A stretch of 64,000 bases of DNA from Desulfomonilia bacterium (lineage in GTDB: Bacteria > Desulfobacterota > Desulfomonilia > UBA1062): positions 186,001-250,000 of the forward strand of contig DATCTV010000004.1 of NCBI GenBank assembly GCA_036567785.1, in the 5' to 3' direction. Position 1 is the first letter of the stretch, and every line of letters begins with the position of its first letter. The notes under the pieces are model-generated. The model was not told the origin of the DNA. It was given only the letters and a program-made list of their open reading frames with translations, and made no database searches. Shown here piece by piece: positions 54,406 to 63,300 of the stretch. Both the position numbers and the translations under genes were made by a program.

Positions 54406-55005
54406 TCAGGTGATTGTCGCTTTGCCTGTTTTACCTTCCTGATCACAGAAAAGATCCAGAGCGGAATCGGCACTGAATATGGCATTGAGGAAATTTCCTG
54501 CATTAGATTCATTGTTATAGGGCGAGAGTATCATATAAAAAACCTTTGCCATATTCTTGTAGATCGGCTTCTCCAATATTTGTACGCCAATGCCGTCAGT
54601 CGTAATTCCATAATAACGGCTTATCAACCCTCCTTCATTGACCCCGAATCCGGTCTCAATCCATCCCCAGTTGTCATATAAGGACAAAAGTTCATCAGGA
54701 ACCTCCTCGACCGGATTGTTTGTATGTCCTCCATCTATAAGTCCTAGAACATACCGAATCTTCTCAAGATTTCTATAAATCAGCATATAAAATATGTTTT
54801 TATTTTCCCAAATCCCCAGGAGGCGTTCATAAAATTGCGCCATATTTCGATTGTTTTCAGGTTTGTATGCTACAAATACATTGTCAAACTTGGTTATTCC
54901 GATTTTATGGTAAAAATCATCCGGACCGGAACTCTCAATCGCCCACTTGCATGATCCGGATGATTTATTTCCATCCGTAAAAAAATCCGAGCCGATATCA
55001 TCCAT
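54406..55005 (-). CDS. Unrecognised 199-residue protein
   Basis: A 199-residue soluble protein with no signal peptide or membrane segment. It is rich in Asn, Tyr and Asp ('YRNLEKIRYVLGLIDGGHTNN', 'DNWGWIETGFGVNEGG'). No family could be recognised. The start at 55005 is chosen because GGGGG lies seven bases upstream; an ATG at 55023 is less well placed. It lies 45 bases downstream of a ribbon-helix-helix-like gene and may be co-transcribed. It stands between the sulfonate and sugar-type catabolic regions and could be accessory. Confidence 0.5.
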   Translation of the reverse strand: MDDIGSDFFTDGNKSSGSCKWAIESSGPDDFYHKIGITKFDNVFVAYKPENNRNMAQFYERLLGIWENKNIFYMLIYRNLEKIRYVLGLIDGGHTNNPVEEVPDELLSLYDNWGWIETGFGVNEGGLISRYYGITTDGIGVQILEKPIYKNMAKVFYMILSPYNNESNAGNFLNAIFSADSALDLFCDQEGKTGKATIT

Positions 55006-55050
55006 ATCAGACCCCCTTTGCATAAAAACCGATTATATAATCATTGAATA

Positions 55051-55389
55051 TTATACAGGTAATTTCTTCTCTTTTGTACCGGAATCATCATTTTTCCTTT
55101 TTTGGGATCTGGCAGACACCACCTGATTGATATCCTTGACAACTTCAGTTTTCAATTGTGTTTTCGGAGCTTCCTTTATCCTTACATAGTATTTGGCCAA
55201 TGTAGCCTGATCCATGCTAGATGCTTCGAAAATAAAGTCATATCCATATTCCTTGACCAGAGAAAAATACAGCTTCAGCGCATTCCTGACATGTGAAGCC
55301 TGGGGAATGCTTGTCTGCATCTCAAGGAATCTCAGCAATTCTATTGTCTTTTCTTCAAGAGCTACTGTAAATATATTTTTTCCTGCCAT
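55051..55389 (-). CDS. Small ribbon-helix-helix-like protein
   Basis: A 112-residue protein. The first 45 residues ('NIFTVALEEKTIELLRFLEMQTSIPQASHVRNAL') have the strand-helix-helix pattern of CopG/Arc-type DNA-binding proteins. A Lys/Arg-rich C-terminal tail ('SARSQKRKNDDSGTKEKKL') follows. The start at 55389 has AAGGAG eight bases upstream, better than the ATG at 55428. It is probably a DNA-binding regulator, possibly of its own two-gene unit. No toxin partner was recognised. Confidence 0.5.
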   Translation of the reverse strand: MAGKNIFTVALEEKTIELLRFLEMQTSIPQASHVRNALKLYFSLVKEYGYDFIFEASSMDQATLAKYYVRIKEAPKTQLKTEVVKDINQVVSARSQKRKNDDSGTKEKKLPV

Positions 55390-55764
55390 AATTTGCTCCT
55401 TCGCTGATGATGTCGATTTTCTATCCAAACCCTAAAGATATGTCAAAATCTTTATGATTCGTTTTTTATACATATTATTCTTTATGTTAAGCATTAATAA
55501 TTACAGGTCCAGATCAAATCCCGAAATTGCCAGAGATATCTAGGTTGCGACAAACGGAAGAGTTTCAAGATGGAGCGTTTTATATCCCTATGTTTAATAG
55601 TAAACGCCGGATTTTCAGTAATTATCTTTTTAAAATTATCCCCTCACCCGCAATAAAAAAGCTAAGGATTTGATAACCTCGCGACGATAAAGTTTTAATC
55701 GGATAAAATGCGTTTTAATGTACTTCATGCTCCGGGCAAGAGCAGAAACGACAACGGAGGAAAA
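55390..55764. other. Divergent intergenic region, no gene seen
   Basis: About 375 A-T-rich bases between the divergent ribbon-helix-helix-like and CYTH genes. No clear promoter pair, hairpin or RNA gene was found. It should contain the promoter for the plus-strand operon that begins with the CYTH gene. Confidence 0.3.
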
Positions 55765-56232
55765 ATGGGAACAGAAATCGAACGAAAGTTTCTTGTAAAC
55801 GATATCTCATGGGGCCAACCGCTTAAAAGCCTCTCAATCATCCAGGGTTATTTTCCTACAAGCGGGTTTTCCCTGAGAGTCCGGGTCCAGGAAGATAAGG
55901 CCTTTATCACATTAAAAAAGACCAAATCAAAAATTTCACGCCATGAATTCGAGTATGAAATCCCTGAACGTGACGCAAGAGAAATGATCGGAATATTCTG
56001 CAGCGGCCATATCGTTGAAAAGACCCGGCATATAGTTGAATACAAAGGCTTTAACTGGGAGGTGGATGTGTTCCATGGCGACAATGATGGCCTTATTGTT
56101 GCAGAACTCGAACTTGAATCCGAAGATGAAATATTCGAAAAACCCGCATGGCTGGGTGAAGAGGTAACTCGGGACACAAGATATCTGAATGCAAATCTTG
56201 CAAGGTTTCCATATAAGACATGGAATAAATGA
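55765..56232 (+). CDS. CYTH-domain protein (triphosphate tunnel family)
   Basis: A 155-residue CYTH protein. The hallmark E-x-E-x-K is 'EIERKF' near residues 4-9. Basic and acidic residues alternate through the tunnel strands ('RVRVQEDKAFITLKKTK', 'WEVDVFHGDNDGLIVAELELESEDE'). The family hydrolyses inorganic triphosphate or related compounds, or makes cAMP in class IV cyclases; tripolyphosphatase is the most likely here. The start at 55765 follows CGGAGG. It may be the first gene of the downstream operon, 57 bases before the cupin. Confidence 0.8.
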   Translation: MGTEIERKFLVNDISWGQPLKSLSIIQGYFPTSGFSLRVRVQEDKAFITLKKTKSKISRHEFEYEIPERDAREMIGIFCSGHIVEKTRHIVEYKGFNWEVDVFHGDNDGLIVAELELESEDEIFEKPAWLGEEVTRDTRYLNANLARFPYKTWNK

Positions 56233-56289
56233 TTGTTGACAATAGCGCATTATAGTTGTTTATTACGCAATATATACCAGGAGGTAAGT

Positions 56290-56694
56290 ATGCCTTATGT
56301 CGATTTCAATGACTTTCCTGCAGGTAAAGTCGGCAAACCGTTTGAACGGGAACTAAAGATAATTCTGTCCCCTGATATGAATCAGGATGTTGAAGGTTTT
56401 ACTTTCCTGATCTCAACGCTTGCACCCGATGGCGGATGCACGGATATGCACATGCATGATGATTCCGGCGAACTCATGATATTCATGTCCGGCAAAGGCA
56501 AGGCATGGCTGAAAGGCGAAGAGTACGAGATCAGACCCGGCACAGCCATTTATGCGCCTCCGTGCGTGCCCCATAAGACCATGAACACAGGCGATGTTCC
56601 ATTGATGATTGCCTGCGTTTTCGTTCCGTCCATATCAACAGACTATATAAGACAGAATATTGAAGCCGCACAGAAATCAGGCACATGCAAATGA
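56290..56694 (+). CDS. Cupin-domain protein
   Basis: A 134-residue single-domain cupin. The metal-binding motif 1 'DMHMHDDSGELMIFMSGKGKAW' is seen as H-x-H-x(4)-E, and motif 2 as 'PPCVPHKTMNTG'. Small cupins may be isomerases, dioxygenases or sensors. In this operon it could be a sugar or keto-acid isomerase or a regulatory domain. AGGAGG lies before the ATG at 56290; the end overlaps the next gene by 10 bases, indicating translational coupling. Confidence 0.75.
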   Translation: MPYVDFNDFPAGKVGKPFERELKIILSPDMNQDVEGFTFLISTLAPDGGCTDMHMHDDSGELMIFMSGKGKAWLKGEEYEIRPGTAIYAPPCVPHKTMNTGDVPLMIACVFVPSISTDYIRQNIEAAQKSGTCK

Positions 56695-58823
56695 AATATG
56701 ATTTTTTAAAGCGCATATCAGGGTTGAGGCAATCGGGAGCGAAAACAGTCCCCGAAGACGAGCTTAAAAAGATTCTCAGTCTCTATGGTGTGCCGGTTCC
56801 CGAAGGCAGACTGTGCAGAACCATGGATGAAGCAGCCGAATTCTCATCAGAAACGGGTTTCCCGGTTGTCCTCAAATTGTCATCTGACAAGATTCTTCAT
56901 AAAACCGAACTTAAAGGTGTAAGGCTCGATCTTTCCTCTAAAGAGGAGGTCCGAGAGGCCTTCAACGAAATGGACACGGACTTTAAAAAACAGAATATAG
57001 AAGGTTATCTTGGATTGCTCGTTGAAAAACAGGCCCCGGAAGGAACCGAGCTTATCATTGGACTGCAGCATGATAACGCATTCGGTCCCGTACTCATGAT
57101 GGGTCTTGGCGGCATTCTTACAGACCTTCTGAGAGATGTCGTATTCAGAACAATACCGCTCACCAGGAATGACATCCTTGAAGCGCTCGAACATTTGAAT
57201 TCATGGCCGCTGTTAAGCGGCTATCGCGGTAAAGCCCCGCTTGCCGTTGATAAAATCGTGGACGCCATCCATGCAATTGCATCATTCGGAACAGATTTTG
57301 CCGGTCAATATGAATCCATCGATTTCAACCCGCTTATAGCATCACCTGAAGGATGCATACTGGTTGACGCCAAGATGGTTATTTCGGATAAGGAAATTCC
57401 TGCGAAAACGTCTGCAATGGAAAGCCCGCGCGTTTCTCACATGACCGGTTTCTTTAATCCTGCGAGTGTTGCTGTTATTGGTGCATCGAATACACCTGGC
57501 AAAATCGGCTATACGATTCTTGATTCTCTTATCAACCTCAACTTCAAAGGCAAGGTCTACCCCATCAATCCCAATGTAAAAGAGGTGCTCGGCCTTAAAG
57601 CATATGCGTCGCTATCCGAGCTTCCCGAAATACCTGAGATGGTTGCAATAAGCGTGGGTCTTGAACTTATACCAGATATCATTACCGAAATGGGAAAGAC
57701 CGGCGCACATAACGCCTTCATCGTATCGGGAGGTGGCAAGGAACTTGGCGGAGAGCGTGCAGACATTGAAGGACGGATAAGTGCTCTTGCCCGTGCTAAC
57801 GATGTCAGGATCATAGGACCTAACTGCATAGGCAGTTTTGACGGCAACAACAGATTCGATTCTTTCTTCTATCCCAGGGGCAGACTGAAAAGGCCGGGCG
57901 GAGGCCCTGTCAGCTTTATCACGCAAAGCGGAACCTGGGGCTGCGCATTTCTTGAAAACGCTGCCGATACCGGTGTCAGCAAGATGGTAAGCTATGGCAA
58001 CCGGGTTGACGTTGACGAAGGAGACCTGATTGCCTACCTCGCGACCGATCCTGATACAAAGGTGATCGGCAGCTATCTTGAAGGACTGGGAGACGGCAGA
58101 AAATTCCTTGAAGGCGTAAATATTGCAAGAAGCGCAGGCAAACCCGTTGTTGTATTCAAGACCGGCCGGAATAAGGTATCCGCTCATGCAGCTGTCTCGC
58201 ATACTGGCGCATATGGAGGCAGTTATGAAATATACAAAGACGCCCTCGAGCAGGGAGGAGTAATCCTCACAGACAGCTTCCACGAACTGTATGCGGCCTG
58301 TGCCACTTTGGCACTTCAACCGCCCGCCCGGGGAAATCGTGTTGCCCTTGTATCTAACGGTGCGGGTCCTATGGTCAATGCTATTGACCTGTTTCCATCA
58401 AAGAACCTTGACCTCACCAGATTAAGCCGTGAATCCTTCAAAGCCATGCGCGATAAATTCAGCTTTTTCTACATAGTCGAAAATCCGGTGGATGTAACTG
58501 GTTCAGCTACAGGCGCAGATTATGAGTTCGTTATAGAAACGCTCATCAAGGATGACAACGTTGATATAATAATGCCATTCTTCGTATTCCAGAATGCGCC
58601 GCTTGATGAAAGCATCGTAGAACGGCTTGCCGCAATAAACGCCAGAAAGCTCAAACCCATTGTCTGCTGCTCCACAGGCGGGGCATACTCTGAAAAGATG
58701 GGGTCAGCGATAATAAAAACTGGCATACCCGTATTCACTCGCGTTGCGGAATGGGTGGCGGGCGCCTCGGCCCTGGCGCAATGGGCGAGGATAATTAAAA
58801 AAGAATTTCGAAGGGAGATTTAA
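56685..58823 (+). CDS. ADP-forming acyl-CoA synthetase (acetate-CoA ligase type), fused beta-alpha order
   Basis: A 712-residue fusion. An N-terminal ATP-grasp domain (about 20-230; 'VVLKLSSDKILHKTELKGV', 'ESIDFNPLI') is followed by a CoA-binding domain ('FFNPASVAVIGASNTPGKIGY') and the ligase domain with the phospho-His region 'AVSHTGAYGGSYE'. It converts an acyl-CoA, ADP and phosphate to acid, CoA and ATP, or the reverse. Known relatives use acetate, other short acids, or sulfoacetate (ADP-forming sulfoacetate-CoA ligase of Bilophila). Substrate cannot be read from sequence. Starts at 56685 or 56691. Confidence 0.85.
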   Translation: MQMKYDFLKRISGLRQSGAKTVPEDELKKILSLYGVPVPEGRLCRTMDEAAEFSSETGFPVVLKLSSDKILHKTELKGVRLDLSSKEEVREAFNEMDTDFKKQNIEGYLGLLVEKQAPEGTELIIGLQHDNAFGPVLMMGLGGILTDLLRDVVFRTIPLTRNDILEALEHLNSWPLLSGYRGKAPLAVDKIVDAIHAIASFGTDFAGQYESIDFNPLIASPEGCILVDAKMVISDKEIPAKTSAMESPRVSHMTGFFNPASVAVIGASNTPGKIGYTILDSLINLNFKGKVYPINPNVKEVLGLKAYASLSELPEIPEMVAISVGLELIPDIITEMGKTGAHNAFIVSGGGKELGGERADIEGRISALARANDVRIIGPNCIGSFDGNNRFDSFFYPRGRLKRPGGGPVSFITQSGTWGCAFLENAADTGVSKMVSYGNRVDVDEGDLIAYLATDPDTKVIGSYLEGLGDGRKFLEGVNIARSAGKPVVVFKTGRNKVSAHAAVSHTGAYGGSYEIYKDALEQGGVILTDSFHELYAACATLALQPPARGNRVALVSNGAGPMVNAIDLFPSKNLDLTRLSRESFKAMRDKFSFFYIVENPVDVTGSATGADYEFVIETLIKDDNVDIIMPFFVFQNAPLDESIVERLAAINARKLKPIVCCSTGGAYSEKMGSAIIKTGIPVFTRVAEWVAGASALAQWARIIKKEFRREI

Positions 58824-58824
58824 C

Positions 58825-59451
58825 ATGAAAATCGCAGTTATCAGCGAAGTCAGTGCAGTCGTGAAAAATCCTGATATAGTGGCTTCCCTTGAGGGACGAG
58901 GGCATGAAATCATAAATGCCGGCATGAAATCGGCGGATGACAAACCCGAACTGACATACATACAGACCGGGCTGCTTGCAGGACTACTTCTTGGAACAAA
59001 GAAGGTCGATATGGTTGTAGGCGGCTGCGGCACAGGATTGGGATTTCTTAATTCCGCTCTTCAATACCCCGGAGTAATGTGCGGTCTTCTATCCAACGAC
59101 CTGGACGCATGGCTCTTCGGCAAGATAAACGGCGGCAACTGCATAAGCCTTCCGCTCCTTGTAGGCTACGGCTGGGCGGGAGATATCAATCTCAAATTCA
59201 TATTCGACAAGCTCTTTTCCGTTACCGGATTCGGCAAAGGGTATCCGCCTCACAGGGAAGAATCTCAGCAGCAAAGCAGGAAATTATTTTTCGGGGTCTC
59301 GGAATCGACGCACAAACCGCTTGCGCAGATCATTTCAGACCTCGAAGATGACGTAATAAAACCTGCCCTTTTATTCCCCGGCATATCCGGCCTTCTCGAC
59401 ATCGACAATCTGCCGTCAGATATCAAGGACGCCATTAAAAGGAGGATCTAG
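58825..59451 (+). CDS. RpiB/LacA-family sugar isomerase
   Basis: A 208-residue member of the RpiB/LacAB isomerase family. 'MVVGGCGTGLGFLNSA' includes the active-site Cys68 and the conserved GTG loop. It is longer than true RpiB (about 150) and has a distinct C-terminus, so ribose 5-phosphate isomerase is not assured. Relatives isomerise tetrulose, pentose or hexose phosphates; SqwI, which isomerises 4-deoxy-4-sulfoerythrose, is also described as an isomerase of this type. The ATG has GGGAG and lies one base after the previous stop. Confidence 0.75.
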   Translation: MKIAVISEVSAVVKNPDIVASLEGRGHEIINAGMKSADDKPELTYIQTGLLAGLLLGTKKVDMVVGGCGTGLGFLNSALQYPGVMCGLLSNDLDAWLFGKINGGNCISLPLLVGYGWAGDINLKFIFDKLFSVTGFGKGYPPHREESQQQSRKLFFGVSESTHKPLAQIISDLEDDVIKPALLFPGISGLLDIDNLPSDIKDAIKRRI

Positions 59452-61305
59452 ATGAACAGACAGGAACGAGCAGCCGCGATAGCCAAATACGGCTGCATAG
59501 ATAATGCGATTGCCGCTCATGCGATCCCACAGTTTGTCGACATCAGTGTATCTGAAGCGATCGTTCTGGGTCTTCTGAAACAGGGCGTTACAAAGTTCTG
59601 CGCCATATTCGGTCACGGCACGACTGACATAGCGGAAGTTCTAAGGGTCTATGAAGAAGCAGGCCTTGTAAGGACCTTTAATGTCAGGCATGAAACGGCG
59701 GGTGCACATGCCATAACGGTGCTTAAAATGGTGACCGGAGAGACCGCTGCCATGATCACCTCCATAGGTCCCGGCGCCATGCATGCATTTGCGGGTTCGC
59801 TGGCCGCAGCATCCAACGGTGCCGGCGTATGGCATATCTACGGAGATGAGACCACTCAGGACGAAGGCTTCAACATGCAGCAGATTCCCGGAAACGAACA
59901 GGGTCTGTTCCTTAAAATGATGAGCCATATGGGCCGGGCGTATTCAGTTTATGAGCCATGGTCAGTTGTTTCAGCCCTCAGGGCCGGCGCCATAACAACA
60001 AGCGCCCAGTTTGCACAGCCGTTCTTCATGCTGGCGCCAATGAATGTGCAGCCTGTCATATTAAGGAATTTCAACCTTGCGGAACTGCCTGAAAGGGTTG
60101 ACATCCCCCTTCTCGAATGCGCCGATACCAATATTTTTCTCGATGCGGTCGAAGCCGTGAAGGCTGCACGTAAGATAACAATAAAGATAGGTCAGGGTGC
60201 CAGGGGCTGCGGCAGAGAAATAATCGAACTCGCAAACCTGATCGATGCGGCTATCGTTTCCGGACCTAACGCATCAGGAATTGTCCCCTATTCGGAGAAA
60301 CGCTACATGACGGTCGGAGGCTCGAAGGGTTCCATCTCAGGTAATTTCGCAATGAACGAGGCCGATCTGGTAATAATCATAGGCGCCCGGGCTGTCTGCC
60401 AGTGGGACTGCTCCGGAACCGCGTGGAAAAAGGCAAAAACCATAATCAACTTCAACATCAACCCCGTCCACGCCTTCCACTACAATAAAACGATAGCAAT
60501 CACAGGTGACGCAAAGTCAAATCTCAGGGCATTCATTGAATCCCTGACCGAGACATGCGCAGGAAAAAAAGAGGGCGCATGGACAAAGGCCATTATGAAA
60601 AAACGTGCGGAATGGACCGCTTTTAAAAACGAACGTTATTCCTGTACCGGGCTTGTTGATGCTGCCTGGAAACGAAAGGTGCTCACACAGCCTGTCGCAA
60701 TAAAGACAGTCTGCGACTTTGCCGATGCTGCAGGTGCAATCAAGCTGTTCGATGCAGGAGACGTACAGGCAAACGGATTCCAGATCGTGGAAGATAAAGT
60801 CGAAGGCCAGACCTTCACGGACACAGGCGCTTCATACATGGGCCTTGCATCTTCAGGTGTGCTGATCGGCGCCATGTCTGATGTGTATCCAGTAGCCTTC
60901 TGCGGAGACGGCAGTTTCATGATGAACCCTCAAATCCTGATCGACGGCGTCCAGCACGGGGCAAAAGGCATGATAGTCATTTTCGACAACCGCAGGATGG
61001 CGGCGATAACGGGCCTGCAATACGCCCAGTACTCGAAGGAATATAAAACAAACGATACCGTGGCTGTCGATTATGTGGCAATGGCTAATTCGGTCAAGGG
61101 TGTCAAAGGCATATTCGGAGGATATACTGTTAAAGAACTTAAAAAAGCACTGGCCGAGGCTCATGCGTTCAAAGGGCTTTCTCTTGTCCATGTGCCTGTT
61201 TATAACGGCCCTGATGAACTTGGAGGCATGGGTGTTTTCGGAGACTGGAATGTCGGCAACTGGTGTGAACGCGTACAGGTGGAGCATCACAAAATAGGCC
61301 TTTAA
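59452..61305 (+). CDS. IolD-like ThDP-dependent enzyme
   Basis: A 617-residue ThDP enzyme. 'CAIFGHGTTDIAEVL' matches the IolD-type 'FGHG' start, activating Glu81 is in 'VRHETAGAHA', and the cofactor motif 'FCGDGSFMMNPQILI...FDNRRM' is present. The C-terminal 'GDWNVGNWCERVQVEH' parallels the IolD tail 'WHVGVAEVAE'. IolD hydrolyses a cyclic diketone in inositol breakdown, but overall similarity is moderate and no iolE/iolC/iolJ genes are visible. It is best regarded as a new member with an unknown C-C-cleaving substrate. AGGAGG precedes the ATG. Confidence 0.7.
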   Translation: MNRQERAAAIAKYGCIDNAIAAHAIPQFVDISVSEAIVLGLLKQGVTKFCAIFGHGTTDIAEVLRVYEEAGLVRTFNVRHETAGAHAITVLKMVTGETAAMITSIGPGAMHAFAGSLAAASNGAGVWHIYGDETTQDEGFNMQQIPGNEQGLFLKMMSHMGRAYSVYEPWSVVSALRAGAITTSAQFAQPFFMLAPMNVQPVILRNFNLAELPERVDIPLLECADTNIFLDAVEAVKAARKITIKIGQGARGCGREIIELANLIDAAIVSGPNASGIVPYSEKRYMTVGGSKGSISGNFAMNEADLVIIIGARAVCQWDCSGTAWKKAKTIINFNINPVHAFHYNKTIAITGDAKSNLRAFIESLTETCAGKKEGAWTKAIMKKRAEWTAFKNERYSCTGLVDAAWKRKVLTQPVAIKTVCDFADAAGAIKLFDAGDVQANGFQIVEDKVEGQTFTDTGASYMGLASSGVLIGAMSDVYPVAFCGDGSFMMNPQILIDGVQHGAKGMIVIFDNRRMAAITGLQYAQYSKEYKTNDTVAVDYVAMANSVKGVKGIFGGYTVKELKKALAEAHAFKGLSLVHVPVYNGPDELGGMGVFGDWNVGNWCERVQVEHHKIGL

Positions 61306-61318
61306 GGGAGGGTATGAC

Positions 61319-62809
61319 ATGATCAATGTGGCTCTTGTAGGTCTGGGCAGGATAGCGGATGTCCATTATCCCGGCTATGTCGGAAACAAGGATGCGCAGA
61401 TTCTTGCAGTCTGCGATACGAATGAGGCTACCGCCTTGAGACGAAAAGCCGAATGGAACATTCGAAAACATTACACCAGCTTTGATGAGGTACTTGCTGA
61501 TAATGAAATAGATGCGGTCGAGATACTGACACCTACAATGATGCATGCTGAAATGACGATAAAAGCGCTTGCCGCTGGCAAGCATGTAGCTGTCCAGAAA
61601 CCGATGGCAAATACCCTGGCCGAGGCTGACGCCATGATAGCCGCCGCAAAAAAGGCCGGTAAGATTCTCAAGGTCTCAGACAACTATGTCTTCTACCCGC
61701 CCACCCTGCTGGCAAAAAAGCTGATGGAAGATGGTGAAATAGGGACGCCGCATAATATAAGGATAAAGCTCATAAGCGGAGGCTCGGGCGGCTGGGAGGT
61801 TCCCTCATCCGCATGGGCATGGCGGGTCAAGGAAGGCCAGGAAGGCAGAGGTCTCCAGACATTCGACCACGGCCATCACCTCTGGGCCACTACATGGTTT
61901 CTTCTTGGCGATATTGAAAGGGTGGCATCATGGATAGACTATGTTGACGATGGAGTGATAGACAGTCCGGCCGTTATAATGTGGAAGCACAAGGACGGCA
62001 TGAAATACGGGATGTGCGAATATACATACGGAAACGATCTTGCAATACCTTCCAAATATTACGGCAATGATGAATGGATTGAAATCAGCGGCACAAAAGG
62101 CATCTTAATAATCAACCGCTGTACGGGCCTGCTCAGGGAAGGACCTGCCGTGAGCCTTTTCAACGGTTCATGGAAGCATTTCGACGCACCGGATGACTGG
62201 GGCGAGGGTTTCAAAGGCTCGACGCTCAATTTCATCAATACGATACTCGGAAAGGAAAAGCCGCTGCTCTCAGCGGAAGAAGGCAGATATATCCTGAAGT
62301 TTTCCATTGCCATACAGAAATCAAACAGGCTTCACCGCGAGGTATATCTGTCGGAACTCGATTCAAAGGTGCCTGCGCTTGTTGCATGTTTCAATCGTGC
62401 CAGGAATATATATAAAAAAATGCCGAAGAAGAATGTATTCGAGATGCTGGGCATAGGCGGCAACACAGAGCAGTACGCCGCTCAGGCTGAAAAGCTCACG
62501 AAGGAGCTTGCGGAAAGATTCAATCCTGCGGCCGCCGAGGGCTGGTCAACGGTAATGGGCCTTCAGCTGACACCTGAAGGAAGCGCTCCTTCCATGAAAT
62601 TCACAATGAGGGTAAAGGACGGCAAGGCCGAGCTTACGGAAGGTTCGCTCCCGGACGATGCTGTGTTTACCATTTCAATCCCGGCGGGAACATGGGCCGC
62701 CATCCTTCTGAAAAAGAAAAAGGTCGAGATGGCCTTTATGCAGGGTAAACTTAAGATCCAGGGCAAGAGCGAAGAAGCCCTTAAGCTCAAGGCCGCATTC
62801 GGACTTTAA
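61319..62809 (+). CDS. Gfo/Idh/MocA oxidoreductase fused to an SCP2 domain
   Basis: A 496-residue fusion. Residues 1-370 form a Gfo/Idh/MocA dehydrogenase: 'VALVGLGRIADVHYPG' Rossmann motif, 'VAVQKPMANTLAEA' with the Lys-Pro pair, and 'HGHHLWATTWFLLG' with a conserved His in the active site. Residues about 385-496 form a sterol-carrier-protein-2 fold ('FTISIPAGTWAAILL...MQGKLKIQGKSEEALKLK'). SCP2 domains bind lipids or hydrophobic ligands, which is unexpected on a sugar dehydrogenase. The substrate may therefore be lipid-linked, or the domain may act in assembly. GGGAGGG precedes the ATG. Confidence 0.75.
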   Translation: MINVALVGLGRIADVHYPGYVGNKDAQILAVCDTNEATALRRKAEWNIRKHYTSFDEVLADNEIDAVEILTPTMMHAEMTIKALAAGKHVAVQKPMANTLAEADAMIAAAKKAGKILKVSDNYVFYPPTLLAKKLMEDGEIGTPHNIRIKLISGGSGGWEVPSSAWAWRVKEGQEGRGLQTFDHGHHLWATTWFLLGDIERVASWIDYVDDGVIDSPAVIMWKHKDGMKYGMCEYTYGNDLAIPSKYYGNDEWIEISGTKGILIINRCTGLLREGPAVSLFNGSWKHFDAPDDWGEGFKGSTLNFINTILGKEKPLLSAEEGRYILKFSIAIQKSNRLHREVYLSELDSKVPALVACFNRARNIYKKMPKKNVFEMLGIGGNTEQYAAQAEKLTKELAERFNPAAAEGWSTVMGLQLTPEGSAPSMKFTMRVKDGKAELTEGSLPDDAVFTISIPAGTWAAILLKKKKVEMAFMQGKLKIQGKSEEALKLKAAFGL

Positions 62810-62824
62810 CAGGAGATTTTGAAA

Positions 62825-63286
62825 GTGACATACAATACGATAAAAATGTCGAAGAAAAAAAAGATCGCCCTCGTCGCCCATGACAACAAGAAAGTCGAAA
62901 TGCTCGAGTGGGCAAAATTCAATAAAATTCTTCTGGCCCAGCATAAAATATTCGCAACAGGTACGACAGGGAGGCTCCTTGAGGAAGTCCTCGGCATCAA
63001 AGTAAATAAGCTTCAGAGCGGCCCGCTGGGAGGCGACCAGCAGATAGGCGCGATGATAGTAGGCGGAGAAATCGATTTTATGATTTTTTTCTGGGACCCC
63101 CTTGAACCCATGTCCCATGATACCGATATCAAGGCTCTTTTAAGAATGGCCGCTGTCTGGAACATTCCGATTGCCTGCAACCGCTCGACCGCCGATTTCA
63201 TGATATCGTCACCGCTTATGGATGAAGACTACGAAAGGATAGTGCCCAATTATTCGGATTATCAGAACAGGAAAATAGAGCACTGA
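62825..63286 (+). CDS. mgsA: Methylglyoxal synthase
   Basis: A 153-residue MgsA. 'IALVAHDNKK' with the catalytic Asp region, 'FATGTTGRLLEEV', 'LQSGPLGGDQQIGAMI' and 'FFWDPLEPMSHDTDI' (catalytic Asp and His) are all conserved. It converts dihydroxyacetone phosphate to methylglyoxal and phosphate, a bypass when triose phosphates accumulate. The GTG at 62825, nine bases after AGGAG, aligns with the E. coli N-terminus; a TTG at 62819 and an ATG at 62846 are alternatives. Its place here suggests the operon produces triose phosphate. Confidence 0.9.
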   Translation: MTYNTIKMSKKKKIALVAHDNKKVEMLEWAKFNKILLAQHKIFATGTTGRLLEEVLGIKVNKLQSGPLGGDQQIGAMIVGGEIDFMIFFWDPLEPMSHDTDIKALLRMAAVWNIPIACNRSTADFMISSPLMDEDYERIVPNYSDYQNRKIEH

Positions 63287-63300
63287 ATGGTGCTTTAATT

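Noticed and set aside
56234-56260. TTGACA/TATAGT as an internal promoter before the cupin gene
   Set aside because: The boxes are only nine bases apart; with correct spacing the -10 is poor.
59452-61305. Second Xsc copy
   Set aside because: The N-terminal 'FGHG' motif, greater length and IolD-like tail separate it from Xsc, and it lacks the Xsc '[10 protein letters not shown]' segment.
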